DNA of 64,000 nt. Origin: Sphingomonadales bacterium. GTDB taxonomy: Bacteria; Pseudomonadota; Alphaproteobacteria; Sphingomonadales; Sphingomonadaceae. The translations under genes and the position numbers were made by a program. Location of the stretch: assembly GCA_016704425.1 (NCBI GenBank), contig JADJAC010000011.1, positions 868,001-932,000 of the forward strand, read 5' to 3'. Below, in pieces: positions 53,001 to 61,963 of the stretch; within the stretch, counting starts at the first letter, position 1; every line of letters starts with the position of its first letter. Under the pieces are notes generated by a model. The model made no database searches. It was not told where the DNA came from and saw only the letters and a list, made by a program, of their open reading frames with translations.

Positions 53001-54020
53001 TTACTTGCCTCCCACCGGAATGACATCCGGCGTTTTGTTGCTCCCGCGGAGAACCTTCACCACCGGGCCGAACGACTGTGGATCTGCTCCACCGCCGGAA
53101 TAGGCAGGGGCACTCGGCGCGCCGCCAGCTGCCATCGACTGGCGCGGGACCGAGCGACGCTGGAACCGCGACACGTCTGCGCCCGTCACAAATGTCGTGT
53201 CCGTATCGACCGGGCGCGACGCGACAGCGAGCAGCATGCTCTTTTCAGCCTTCGGGTCATTGCCTTCAGGAACCTTGACCTCGCCCGCAGCAATGGCGCG
53301 TTCGAGTTCTGCGGTGTTGTCGGCAATCGAGCGCAGAGAGAGCGAAACGCTGCCAATTGTCTGGGCAACTGCAATCTTTTCCGCAATGCGAGGTGTCGCT
53401 TCGAGGGTCACGGTTGCGACGACCTTCACGAGCTTGTTGCCTTCATCGTCTTCAGGCACTGTGGTCTGGTCGACCGCAAGAACACGCACATTGCGGATGA
53501 AGGTTTCGGAGGTTTTCAATGCCGGGCCAGCACCATCGCCACTGACCGTCTGGGTCAGGACGAGGTCGACTCGGTCACCAGGAAATACGAAGCCGGCAAC
53601 GCCGCTCTGAGCAGACACAGGCACCGTTACGGCGCGCATGCCCGGCCCGAGTGCGGCGGCGAGGAAGCCGCGATCGCCAGATTTGACGAGTGCTCCTTTG
53701 GTCACCGGCTGTCCGGCCGTGACTGCGGCGCGCACGACGGTGCCCTGCAGGCTGGCCGGATCGGCTTCGCCCTTCACATAATAAGCATTCTCGATTAGCT
53801 CGGAAGGCCAGGGCTGATAGCGGAAGCTATCGGCTTCGATGATCGTCCCGACCGGCAGCGAACGCGTCGCAACCAGGATCTGCGGACCATCTTTGGCTGG
53901 CATCACTGCAGCAGACACTTGCGGCGCCGAGGCCTGGCTAAACATGGTCTTCGCCATGAAGGCAGTGCCGCCCGCGATGATCAGTGCTACAACGAGCAGG
54001 ATAATCTTCTTCGCATCCAT
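53001..54020 (-). CDS. cpaB: Pilus assembly protein CpaB (RcpC)
   Basis: A 339-residue protein with one N-terminal membrane segment (KKIILLVVALIIAGGTAFMA). An SAF domain follows (ILVATRSLPVGTIIEADSF and LVKSGDRGFLAAALGPGMRA), then the RcpC domain (GVAGFVFPGDRVDLVLTQT and VRVLAVDQTTVPEDDEGNK). It is the periplasmic component next to the secretin. It is 47 bp after cpaA in the same operon. Confidence 0.95.
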   Translation of the reverse strand: MDAKKIILLVVALIIAGGTAFMAKTMFSQASAPQVSAAVMPAKDGPQILVATRSLPVGTIIEADSFRYQPWPSELIENAYYVKGEADPASLQGTVVRAAVTAGQPVTKGALVKSGDRGFLAAALGPGMRAVTVPVSAQSGVAGFVFPGDRVDLVLTQTVSGDGAGPALKTSETFIRNVRVLAVDQTTVPEDDEGNKLVKVVATVTLEATPRIAEKIAVAQTIGSVSLSLRSIADNTAELERAIAAGEVKVPEGNDPKAEKSMLLAVASRPVDTDTTFVTGADVSRFQRRSVPRQSMAAGGAPSAPAYSGGGADPQSFGPVVKVLRGSNKTPDVIPVGGK

Positions 54021-54067
54021 GATGCCGAACCCCCGAAATTACAGGTCAAACCCAATGAGGCAGGTCT

Positions 54068-54541
54068 TCACCCAAAATGGTTAAGATTTCGTTCGTAGAT
54101 GGCCCACATCCCGGCGAGCGAAATTGCGATGCCATAAGGTATTTCGAGCGGCCCTTCGATTTTCATCAATTTGTGGCGCACGAGCATGAAAATTGTCAGA
54201 ATTCCGCCGATGATGGACATGACGATCACAAGCCGCATCATGACGAGGCCGGGAAACCAAAGGGCCAGCCCGCCCAGCAACTTTACATCGCCACCGCCCA
54301 TTGCGCCCATTGCGAACAGACCAATGCCGATTGCAAAGATAATGGATGCGACTGCGACCTGGATTGCAATATCTGGCCAAAGGCCAAGGTTGGCGGCCCA
54401 CCAATAGAGCGGCGCCATCAATGCCACAGTCGCCGTCAGCCAATTGTCGATACTCCGTCGCTGCCAGTCAGTGACGGCTCCGACAAGAAGCAGTATCGCC
54501 AAAAGGCAGAGGAGCGCGATTTCCGGTGTTCCGATCGTCAT
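54068..54541 (-). CDS. cpaA: Prepilin peptidase CpaA (TadV)
   Basis: 157 residues from the ATG at 54539-54541; the longer frame upstream is antisense to the hydrolase gene. It has the A24 type IV leader peptidase aspartates in AVTDWQRRSIDNWLTA and in MGAMGGGDVKLLGGLA, and five hydrophobic helices. As usual for Tad systems it lacks the N-terminal methylase domain. It should cleave Flp pilin, whose gene is not in the window. It is the first gene of the operon. Confidence 0.93.
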   Translation of the reverse strand: MTIGTPEIALLCLLAILLLVGAVTDWQRRSIDNWLTATVALMAPLYWWAANLGLWPDIAIQVAVASIIFAIGIGLFAMGAMGGGDVKLLGGLALWFPGLVMMRLVIVMSIIGGILTIFMLVRHKLMKIEGPLEIPYGIAISLAGMWAIYERNLNHFG

Positions 54542-54589
54542 AAGCCTGTGCCAATAGGGCAAACCACTTACGAAAAAGTAACCATAGCC

Positions 54590-55537
54590 ATGGCTTCCTC
54601 CCTCAGTTCCAGACGCTCTTACCCATCTGGGTCCCGGTTTGAGGCCGTGGCGACGCGGGACGGGTGGCCACTGCGGTCCTTCGAGTGGCCAGCAACTGGA
54701 GTGGCGCGCGGATCGATCCTTTTTCAAGGTGGCCGGGGCGATATTATCGAAAAATATCTTGAAGTCTTCGACCACTGGCACAGATTGGGATGGAACATCT
54801 CGGCTTTTGACTGGCGAGGGCAAGGTGGATCAGGCCGGCTGGCGGCAGACCCCCATGTCGGACATTGCGTGGACTTCGGCGTTTGGGTTGACGATCTTGC
54901 CGATTTTGTGGCGGACTGGACGGCGCGCGCTCCGGGAACTCATGTCATCATGGGGCACAGCATGGGCGGGCATCTTGTCCTCCGGGCCTTGGCGGAAAAG
55001 CGCATATTGCCGGATGCGGCTGTGCTTGTTGCCCCCATGCTCGGATTCGAGACGGGGGCGCTTCCCTTGCGGGTCGTCGCCGCGGCTGTGCGGCAGTTCG
55101 CACGTTTCTGGCCGGAGCGAGCTGCCTGGAAAGTGAACGAACGCCCGGCCCCGCGCGGCGCATCGCGACAGAAATTCCTCACGTCAGATGTCGATCGCTA
55201 CAACGACGAACTCTGGTGGAAACAGGAGAAGCCCGAACTGGAACTCGGACCTCCCAGCCTCAAATGGCTCGAGCAGGCCTATGGCTCCGCACTTGGCCTT
55301 GAGTCGTCCCGAGGCATAGAGGAGATTCGCCCACCGGTCCTGCTGATCGGGACGTTTGGCGACCAGCTTGTCAGCCCCGCCGCGATCCCGCGTTTTGCCG
55401 CCAGAATTCCAAACGCAACTCTAAAGATGTTCGATGCAACCGTCGCGCACGAAATCCTGCGCGAGCGCGATGGCCCACGCGATGAGGCCATCGCCTTGAT
55501 CGATGCGCTGCTCGAAAAGGTCAGGGCGGGGAACTGA
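54590..55537 (+). CDS. Alpha/beta hydrolase, lysophospholipase-like
   Basis: 315 residues from the ATG at 54590, divergent from cpaA by 48 bp. The nucleophile elbow is GHSMGGH at about residue 123. Other hydrolase-4 (monoglyceride lipase/PldB-like) features are FDWRGQGGSGR near residue 74, a late Asp in GTFGDQLVSP and a His in VAHEILRERD. It probably hydrolyses lysophospholipids or monoacylglycerols. Its stop overlaps the next start by one base (TGATG). Confidence 0.92.
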   Translation: MASSLSSRRSYPSGSRFEAVATRDGWPLRSFEWPATGVARGSILFQGGRGDIIEKYLEVFDHWHRLGWNISAFDWRGQGGSGRLAADPHVGHCVDFGVWVDDLADFVADWTARAPGTHVIMGHSMGGHLVLRALAEKRILPDAAVLVAPMLGFETGALPLRVVAAAVRQFARFWPERAAWKVNERPAPRGASRQKFLTSDVDRYNDELWWKQEKPELELGPPSLKWLEQAYGSALGLESSRGIEEIRPPVLLIGTFGDQLVSPAAIPRFAARIPNATLKMFDATVAHEILRERDGPRDEAIALIDALLEKVRAGN

Positions 55538-56649
55538 TGCATTTCGATATTGCCATTGTTGGGGCCGGAATGGCTGGGGCGAGCCTTGCGGCCGAACTGG
55601 GGACGGATATGTCTATCCTTCTGCTGGAAGCGGAAAGCCAGCCCGGCTATCATGCGACCGGCCGGTCGGCTGCGTTCTGGCACGAGACCTATGGCGGACC
55701 GGATGTGCAGCCGCTGTCCAAGGCATCGCTCGCCTGGCTGTCAAATCCGCCAGCTGAATTGGGTGTCGATTCGTTTCTTGCGCCACGCGGAGCAATTACG
55801 CTTTGTCGGTCCGGAGAGCGGGACAGGCTTGATGACTTTGCTGCATCATTTGCAGAGAATGGGCCGAATTTTGAGTGGCTCGATCGAACAGGCCTCGATT
55901 TGCACTGCCCCGGGTTGAAGCCGGATTGGACGCTCGGCCTGCGCGAACCCGATTGTGCCGACATCGATGTCGCTGGCGTTCATCAGGCCTATCTGCGTCT
56001 TGCTGCGCGACACAAAGTTGCCTTGCGTTGCAACGCTGCGCTCTTGTCCGCGCAGCGATTGGGGAATGGCTGGCGACTGGCAACGCGCAATGGCGACTAC
56101 TCCGCCGGGATTCTCGTCAACGCCGCTGGTGCATGGGCGGATGAAGTCGCAACACTTGCGGGCGTGCGGCCCATCGGTATCACGCTGTTTCGGCGAACAA
56201 TCGTGCAACTTCGTTTTGATCGCCCAATTCCCCGAACCTTGCCGCTGACAATCGACGTCAACGGCCAGTTCTATTTCAAGTCGGACGGTGCAGACGGAGT
56301 CTGGCTGAGTCCACATGATGAAACGCCGTCGCCGCCCACCGATGCAGCCCCGGAAGAACTCGATGTGGCTATTGCGATTGACCGGCTCGAACATGTGGTT
56401 GACTGGCAAGTGCGCCAGGTGACGCATAAATGGGCCGGTCTGCGGAGCTTTGCGCCGGACAGGCTTCCGGTCTATGGCTTTGATATCGACGTTCCCGGCT
56501 TCTTCTGGTTCGCCGGGCAGGGTGGCTTCGGCATCCAGACGGCACCCGCTGCCGCGAAGATCGGCGCAAGCCTCCTCATGGGCAAAAGCGCCGATCCAAT
56601 GGTGGAACGTGTCGATGCGGGGCGCTACGCGCCCGGCAGGTTCACTTGA
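55537..56649 (+). CDS. FAD-dependent amino-acid oxidase-like protein (DadA family)
   Basis: A 370-residue DAO-fold protein. The dinucleotide motif is at residues 3-20 (DIAIVGAGMAGASLAAEL), with GYHATGRSAAFWHETYGGP after it and the C-terminal GQGGFGIQTAPAAAKIGASL. The family oxidises glycine, D-amino acids or related amines with FAD. It is translationally coupled to the hydrolase gene. The last 8 bp overlap the convergent DUF1508 gene. Confidence 0.9.
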   Translation: MHFDIAIVGAGMAGASLAAELGTDMSILLLEAESQPGYHATGRSAAFWHETYGGPDVQPLSKASLAWLSNPPAELGVDSFLAPRGAITLCRSGERDRLDDFAASFAENGPNFEWLDRTGLDLHCPGLKPDWTLGLREPDCADIDVAGVHQAYLRLAARHKVALRCNAALLSAQRLGNGWRLATRNGDYSAGILVNAAGAWADEVATLAGVRPIGITLFRRTIVQLRFDRPIPRTLPLTIDVNGQFYFKSDGADGVWLSPHDETPSPPTDAAPEELDVAIAIDRLEHVVDWQVRQVTHKWAGLRSFAPDRLPVYGFDIDVPGFFWFAGQGGFGIQTAPAAAKIGASLLMGKSADPMVERVDAGRYAPGRFT

Positions 56650-56815
56650 TCGTTACAATCTCTGCCGAGCCGGAGGCCTGGACATTCTCGATGCACTTCA
56701 TTGCCCCGGCCTTTGAGGCATATCCCTCACTTGCCGTTGCGAGGATGTTTCCGTTGCCGTGACGCAAACGCCAGCGATGTTCACCCTTCTTGTCCTTGTA
56801 CACCTCAAACTTCAT
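56642..56815 (-). CDS. YegP/DUF1508 family small protein
   Basis: A complete 57-residue gene. It starts MKFEVYKDKKGEHRWRLRH and continues GNGNILATASEGYASKAGAM, ending near EIVTIK. This is one DUF1508 unit, a small beta-beta-alpha fold of unknown role. The family often consists of two units in tandem; here only one is present. It overlaps the convergent oxidase gene by 8 bp and precedes rnhA on the same strand. Confidence 0.9.
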   Translation of the reverse strand: MKFEVYKDKKGEHRWRLRHGNGNILATASEGYASKAGAMKCIENVQASGSAEIVTIK

Positions 56816-56845
56816 GGCGCCGACTCCTTCTCGTGGAATCGCGAG

Positions 56846-57301
56846 TTATGCACCGCTTGACTGTGCAATCAAGGCTGCATCGCTGGCCAGCCTGTCCGCG
56901 CGTTCATTGTCGTCGTCGCCGGCGTGGCCCTTCACCCAGACCCAATCGATGCGATGTCGCGCGGTGGCTTCGAGTAGCTCTTGCCAAAGCTCGGCATTCT
57001 TGACGGGCTTCTTGTCTGCCGTGCGCCAGCCGTTACGTTGCCAGCCATGGATCCATCGTGTGATGCCGTCCTTGACATAGACACTGTCGGTCACAAGTGT
57101 GACGTGGCAAGGGCGGGTAAGGGCCTCAAGGCCACGAATGGCGGCTGTGAGTTCCATACGATTGTTGGTGGTATGTTTTTCGCCGCCAGCCAATTCCTTC
57201 TCTCGCGTACCGGCGCGGATCAGGACGCCCCAGCCACCGGGGCCGGGATTGCCCTTGCAGGCGCCGTCAGTCACGACCTTGACGCGGGAAAGCTCATTCA
57301 T
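56846..57301 (-). CDS. rnhA: Ribonuclease HI
   Basis: 151 residues from the ATG at 57299-57301. The catalytic carboxylates are in VKVVTDGACKGNPGPGGWG, in RMELTAAIRGLEAL, in VTLVTDSVYVKDGI and in WVKGHAGDDDNERADRLA. It cleaves RNA in RNA-DNA hybrids. Its start overlaps the thrB stop by ATGA, an arrangement common in alphaproteobacteria. Confidence 0.97.
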   Translation of the reverse strand: MNELSRVKVVTDGACKGNPGPGGWGVLIRAGTREKELAGGEKHTTNNRMELTAAIRGLEALTRPCHVTLVTDSVYVKDGITRWIHGWQRNGWRTADKKPVKNAELWQELLEATARHRIDWVWVKGHAGDDDNERADRLASDAALIAQSSGA

Positions 57302-58236
57302 TGCGCGGCGTAGTGCTCCAGACGGCGCAGAAAGGCCAGCGGGTCCTTGCGGGTCACGAGCGCATCGGCCGGCGTATTGAGCCAATCCCAGGCGCGGGTC
57401 AGCAGGAAGCGCAGGCATGCGCCGCGTGCCAGGATTGAAAAATTTTCCTGCTCTTCGCGCGTCAGCCCGAATTCCTTTTTATAGCCAGCCAGAATGGCAT
57501 CTCCTATTGACGGGTCGAACCCCGTTCCATCGTTCTGGAAGCTCCACGCTGCGTGCGTTATCGCGACGTCCCAGGCGCGCACTTCGGTGCAGGCAAAGTA
57601 GAAATCGATGAGCGCGCTCACCGAATTGCCAATCATGAGGACATTATCCGGAAACAGGTCCGCATGAATGACGCTGCGCGGAAGGTCAGCGGGCCAATGG
57701 CGATTGAGGAATGTGCATTCCTTCGCTATCCGTTCCCTGAGGCCGATCTGGATGGCATCCAGATCTTCGCCGCAACGCTCGGCCAGGTCGAACCAGCCTT
57801 CCGGGCCCAGGCTGTTCGGCCGGCTCATTGTGAAGCTTGCTGCGGCCTTGTGGACCTGCCCCAACGCTGCGCCAACGGCTCGGGCCTGCGATGGCGTCGG
57901 ATGTGAAACCGACAAGCCTTCAGCGAACTCGATCAGCGCAATGGATTTACCCCGCCAGTTGATGGTGGCTCCGCCGCCCTGCGTATGGCGGGCACGCGGC
58001 ACCGGACACCCATTGTCTGCCAGATGGTCGATCAGCGAGAGAAAGAACGGAAGGTCGTTCGCATCGACGCGCTTCTCATAAACCGTCAAGATGAATCTGC
58101 CGTGCGTCGCGTCGACCAGATAGTTGCTGTTTTCCACACCCTCGGCAATGCCTTTGGCCGAGAGGAGCTTTCCGGCGCCAAAGGCGCGCACCAGCTCCGC
58201 CATCTCTTCGGAGGGAATATGGGTGTAGACGGCCAT
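57298..58236 (-). CDS. thrB: Homoserine kinase (APH-fold type)
   Basis: A 312-residue aminoglycoside phosphotransferase-fold kinase. Motifs: GIAEGVENSNYLVDATHGRF near residue 30, the catalytic loop SVIHADLFPDNVLMIGNSVS near 188, and LIDFYFACTEVRAWDVAI near 209. It phosphorylates homoserine for threonine synthesis. This ThrB type is distinct from the GHMP kinase of E. coli and is usual in alphaproteobacteria. It is co-translated with rnhA. Confidence 0.95.
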   Translation of the reverse strand: MAVYTHIPSEEMAELVRAFGAGKLLSAKGIAEGVENSNYLVDATHGRFILTVYEKRVDANDLPFFLSLIDHLADNGCPVPRARHTQGGGATINWRGKSIALIEFAEGLSVSHPTPSQARAVGAALGQVHKAAASFTMSRPNSLGPEGWFDLAERCGEDLDAIQIGLRERIAKECTFLNRHWPADLPRSVIHADLFPDNVLMIGNSVSALIDFYFACTEVRAWDVAITHAAWSFQNDGTGFDPSIGDAILAGYKKEFGLTREEQENFSILARGACLRFLLTRAWDWLNTPADALVTRKDPLAFLRRLEHYAAQ

Positions 58237-58361
58237 TAGGTCAGCTGCCGTTCAGACGGTGAGAGGCAAAAAGTACGATCATCAGGGTCCGCCCCGTAAA
58301 GGAGGGACTTGCCTGACGCAATTCGCTTGATTGCGCGAGGCAAAGCCGCTTGTTTGTCGTT

Positions 58362-61313
58362 ATGCCTTTGTCAGCCACTTTCCGGCGAGTCCTGTTCTTC
58401 CTTGTTGCCTTCTCGTTACTGGTCGGCTTGGGGCTCTATCTTGAGCGAAAAACAATCGCGCGACGCTTTGCCGACGCGCAATTTGCAGCCCGCAAAATCA
58501 ACGCGCGGTACGAAATCAAGTCCATCGGCCCAAGGACGCAGCGGCTTGAACATATTATCATCGGCAATCCGAAAAATCCCGATCTTGTCGCGGACTGGGC
58601 CGAGATTGAGCTTGGCATCGGCTTGTCTGGCGTGGCGGTGCGCTCGTTGCGTGCAGGTGGCTTGAGACTGCGGGGGCAATTGGTGAATGGCAAGTTGAGC
58701 CTGGGTGCAGTGGATCGCTTGTTGCCTGCCCCCGACGGAGAGCCTTTCGCACTGCCGGACACCGATATTTCGCTCGTCAATGCCCGCATGATATTGGGCA
58801 CGGACTTTGGCGAAATTGATCTCCGGCTCGACGGCAATGGCAATCTGGCCGACGGATTTTCTGGATCGCTGCTTGGGACTTCGCCGCGGATCCTTGTCGG
58901 GCAATTGGAATTGCAGGGCCTTGCGACGCGGCTCGCGATCAGGACCGAGCGGCGGCGCATATTTGTTGAGGGGCCGACGTCGGCAAACAAGCTGCAGTAT
59001 GGCGGGAATGTGCTGGCCCGACCGTCGGTTCGGATCAAAGGCAGTTCAAGCGAATCCTTTGCCAATGTCGAAGCGGATTGGTCAATGGACGCTGACGTTG
59101 AAGCGCTCATGGTTGGTGCGGCACGTTCTTTGCGGGCCGATGGGAAATTTGTGCAGGACGGCGACGTCCGGAAATTGGCTGCGAAGCTTCAGCTGGATGG
59201 CGCAAGGCCTGCATCAGGTGAGCAGCGGCGGCTGGTGGCGGCCATTCCGAACGCAGGGGGGACGCCGCTTGAACCACTCCTGCGGCAACTTCGTGCGGCA
59301 CTTGCGAATCTGAGCAAGGGCAGCATGGCAATCGCCCCGATTGAATTTCGGTCGTCGGGAACGCAGCGATCGCTGTTTATCGGGCCTCCGACGATCGTTG
59401 CATCGTCAGGTGCGCGGCTGCTCGGCAACGGGCGCGGAATGATCATACCATTCGGCAAGGGCCAAGCAAATTTCGACGGCGAATTTGCACTTTCCGGAGG
59501 CGGATTTCCAGTCGGTTCGGCTCGTCTTGCGTTGAACAAGGGGATTTGGACGGGGACTGCCCGTTTTCGGCCCTATCGCGCGGGTCGGGCACAACTGGTT
59601 CTGACGCCAGTGGACCTGCGTTTCAGCGGCTCTGGGTTCGGGATGCGCACCACCGTCCTGCTAGATGGCCCCCTTGGCGGCGGCCGTGTCACCGGATTGA
59701 ATATTCCGATTTCACTCCGGCCGACACGTGATCCGCTCGCGGGATGTTTAAAGTCCGGTTTCCGCGCGGTCGAGATCGGAGGGCTGCATCTTGCGGCAGC
59801 GTCGTTGAACGTTTGCCTTTCTGGTAGCGAAGCGCGGCTGGCGCCTGTGCGGCTTGCCGGTCGCCTCGGGGAGTCTCCCATGCAGCTTGCAGCCAATGGC
59901 GCCCGGATTGGGTTCTCGCGCGGAGATTTTGCCGTGGATAGTCTCGGCGTAAAGCTTGGACCGCCGGATCGCCTTTCACTGCTTGACGTGGCCGCACTGA
60001 CGGGTCGGTTTGGCGAGGGGCGCGCTCAAGGCAAGTTCTCCGGCGCGTCCGGGGCTATTGGAAACGTGCCATTGAAGATGTCCGAAGGCAGCGGAGCCTG
60101 GCAATTCGCGAACAGCAAGCTGATGCTTCAAGGCGGCTTGCGCGTTTCTGACGGACTGGCGACCGATCCGCGCTTCAACCCGCTGTTTGTGGACCGCTTC
60201 TCGCTGCAATTTGCCAATAATATCATCTTGGCCAGTGGCGTCGCGCGCGAACCGAAGACACTCGCCCAAGTCGCAGAATTGGCGATAAGACATGAACTGT
60301 CGCAGGGGACCGGGAGCGCGACCATTGACGTGAACGGCCTCACATTCGGGCGCGCCCTCCAGCCGGAAATGCTGACGACAACGACATTGGGCGTGATTGC
60401 CAATGTTGTTGGGACAATCAACGGGCGCGGCGAAATCCAGTGGAGCCCCGACGCTGTGACAAGCACTGGCAAGTTTCGAACCGAAGGTCTGGATTTCGCC
60501 GCAGCGTTCGGCCCCGTAACGGGCCTCAAGGGCGAAATTGCCTTGTCCGATCTGCTGGGGATTGAAACCAGTGCAGGCCAGATGGTGACGATCAGCTCGA
60601 TCAATCCGGGTATCGCCGTGGTCGATGGCACTCTTCGCTATCAACTCCTGCCCGGACTGAAGTTGCAGATCGAGGGCGGGCGTTGGCCCTTTGCGGGAGG
60701 CTTCCTGATTCTCGATCCGACGACGATCGACCTTTCAGCGGCGGCAGAGCGGCGCCTGACCTTTCGTGTTGAAGGAATGGATGCTGGCCAGTTCATCAAT
60801 CAGCTGCAGTTCGAGAATATCGACGCGACCGGGGTCTATGACGGCACATTGCCGATGATCTTCGATGAACATGGCGGGCGGATCGAAGGTGGGCGGCTGG
60901 TCGCGCGCAATGGAGGAACGCTGGCCTATGTGGGCGAAATATCGAACCAGAATCTGGGAACAATGGGGCGCGTCGCGTTCGATGCGCTGAAGTCGATCAA
61001 ATATGACCGGTTGAGCATCGAACTTGACGGGCCGCTCGACGGGGATGTCGTAACCCGCGTCAGCTTTGCGGGCGTCAACCAGGCGCCGATCGAAGGGGTT
61101 CGAGCCAAGTTTCCGATACCAATCCGCGTCACAGGCCTCACCAATTTCCCATTCATATTCAATGTCACGATTACAGCGCCGTTCCGCAAATTGTTCGACA
61201 TGAGCCGGACAATCAGCGATCCGTCACTCCTGATCGAGCGGCTGAACCCCGATCTGCAGCGGATTGGACCTGCGAAAACCATTCAGCCGTCAGAAAGCGA
61301 GCGTGTGCAATGA
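58362..61313 (+). CDS. ydbH: YdbH family envelope protein
   Basis: 983 residues from the ATG at 58362; a TTG four codons upstream is also possible. One N-terminal transmembrane segment (RVLFFLVAFSLLVGLGLYLE) anchors a long repetitive beta-rich domain, and the C-terminus has the family block DGTLPMIFDEHGGRIEGGRL and ISNQNLGTMGRVAFDALKS. This matches the YdbH/AsmA-like proteins, which with TamB and YhdP carry phospholipids to the outer membrane in E. coli. The ynbE and ydbL genes follow directly. Confidence 0.9.
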   Translation: MPLSATFRRVLFFLVAFSLLVGLGLYLERKTIARRFADAQFAARKINARYEIKSIGPRTQRLEHIIIGNPKNPDLVADWAEIELGIGLSGVAVRSLRAGGLRLRGQLVNGKLSLGAVDRLLPAPDGEPFALPDTDISLVNARMILGTDFGEIDLRLDGNGNLADGFSGSLLGTSPRILVGQLELQGLATRLAIRTERRRIFVEGPTSANKLQYGGNVLARPSVRIKGSSSESFANVEADWSMDADVEALMVGAARSLRADGKFVQDGDVRKLAAKLQLDGARPASGEQRRLVAAIPNAGGTPLEPLLRQLRAALANLSKGSMAIAPIEFRSSGTQRSLFIGPPTIVASSGARLLGNGRGMIIPFGKGQANFDGEFALSGGGFPVGSARLALNKGIWTGTARFRPYRAGRAQLVLTPVDLRFSGSGFGMRTTVLLDGPLGGGRVTGLNIPISLRPTRDPLAGCLKSGFRAVEIGGLHLAAASLNVCLSGSEARLAPVRLAGRLGESPMQLAANGARIGFSRGDFAVDSLGVKLGPPDRLSLLDVAALTGRFGEGRAQGKFSGASGAIGNVPLKMSEGSGAWQFANSKLMLQGGLRVSDGLATDPRFNPLFVDRFSLQFANNIILASGVAREPKTLAQVAELAIRHELSQGTGSATIDVNGLTFGRALQPEMLTTTTLGVIANVVGTINGRGEIQWSPDAVTSTGKFRTEGLDFAAAFGPVTGLKGEIALSDLLGIETSAGQMVTISSINPGIAVVDGTLRYQLLPGLKLQIEGGRWPFAGGFLILDPTTIDLSAAAERRLTFRVEGMDAGQFINQLQFENIDATGVYDGTLPMIFDEHGGRIEGGRLVARNGGTLAYVGEISNQNLGTMGRVAFDALKSIKYDRLSIELDGPLDGDVVTRVSFAGVNQAPIEGVRAKFPIPIRVTGLTNFPFIFNVTITAPFRKLFDMSRTISDPSLLIERLNPDLQRIGPAKTIQPSESERVQ

Positions 61314-61360
61314 AGGGATTGATGTTGACGACAGTGAGGCCCGAAGGTTACGCCGGTCGC

Positions 61361-61549
61361 ATGAAACAACACACACCCCTGACACTGGCTGCCGTTGCGG
61401 CGCTGTTGGCGGGCTGTGTGACTGTTAAAGCGCCCGACAAGCCGATCGAGATCAACCTGAACGTGAATATCAGGCAAGAGGTGGTTTACAGCCTGAAACA
61501 GGATGCAAACGATCTCATCAAGGATAATCCGGAGCTGTTCCCGAAATGA
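61361..61549 (+). CDS. ynbE: YnbE family lipoprotein
   Basis: 62 residues from the ATG at 61361. A lipobox is seen (VAALLAGC), then the conserved block PIEINLNVNIRQEVVYSLKQ and a short C-terminus. E. coli YnbE is 61 residues and binds YdbH. An upstream in-frame ATG at 61310 overlaps the ydbH stop but gives an N-terminus unlike a lipoprotein signal. It overlaps ydbL by ATGA. Confidence 0.92.
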   Translation: MKQHTPLTLAAVAALLAGCVTVKAPDKPIEINLNVNIRQEVVYSLKQDANDLIKDNPELFPK

Positions 61550-61938
61550 CGAAGAAGATGAAAATCATTGCTGGCATCGCCGCGGGCGCTCTCCTCCTGG
61601 CAGGGGCGGGCATTTCGATTGCGCAGTCTGGCGGGCTTGTCTCGGAAGCGCTTGCCGACGGAACGGTCGGCGAGCAGGCAGACGGCTATCTCGGGATCCG
61701 CGGTTCGGTCTCAGAGGCCTTGCGTGCGGAAGTCGATGCAATCAACATCAAGCGTCGTGCCGCCTATACTCAGCGTGCCGCGCAAAAGGGTGCAACCGTC
61801 AAGGAAGTGGCGGCTGCCGTGGGCTGTGAAACACTTGCAACGCGTGTTGCCAGTGGCCGCGCCTATCTGCTGCCCGACGGCGTGTGGCGTGTGAAGAGCA
61901 CTGCCCCCATTGCGCTGCCGTCCTACTGCGCGGGATAG
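61546..61938 (+). CDS. ydbL: YdbL family (DUF1318) periplasmic protein
   Basis: A 130-residue protein with a signal segment (IIAGIAAGALLLAGAGISIA) and the DUF1318 core GLVSEALADGTVGEQADGYL and INIKRRAAYTQRAAQKGATV. In E. coli it is the third gene of the ydbH-ynbE-ydbL operon and controls YdbH-YnbE interaction. The order and overlap here are the same. It is convergent with the truncated cysT-like gene. Confidence 0.92.
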   Translation: MTKKMKIIAGIAAGALLLAGAGISIAQSGGLVSEALADGTVGEQADGYLGIRGSVSEALRAEVDAINIKRRAAYTQRAAQKGATVKEVAAAVGCETLATRVASGRAYLLPDGVWRVKSTAPIALPSYCAG

Positions 61939-61963
61939 TGACACTAAGGCATACAACTTGGGC

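Noticed and set aside
54593..54823. N-terminal extension of cpaA
   Set aside because: The frame is open upstream of 54541 on the minus strand, but that sequence is antisense to the start of the hydrolase gene and unlike prepilin peptidases.
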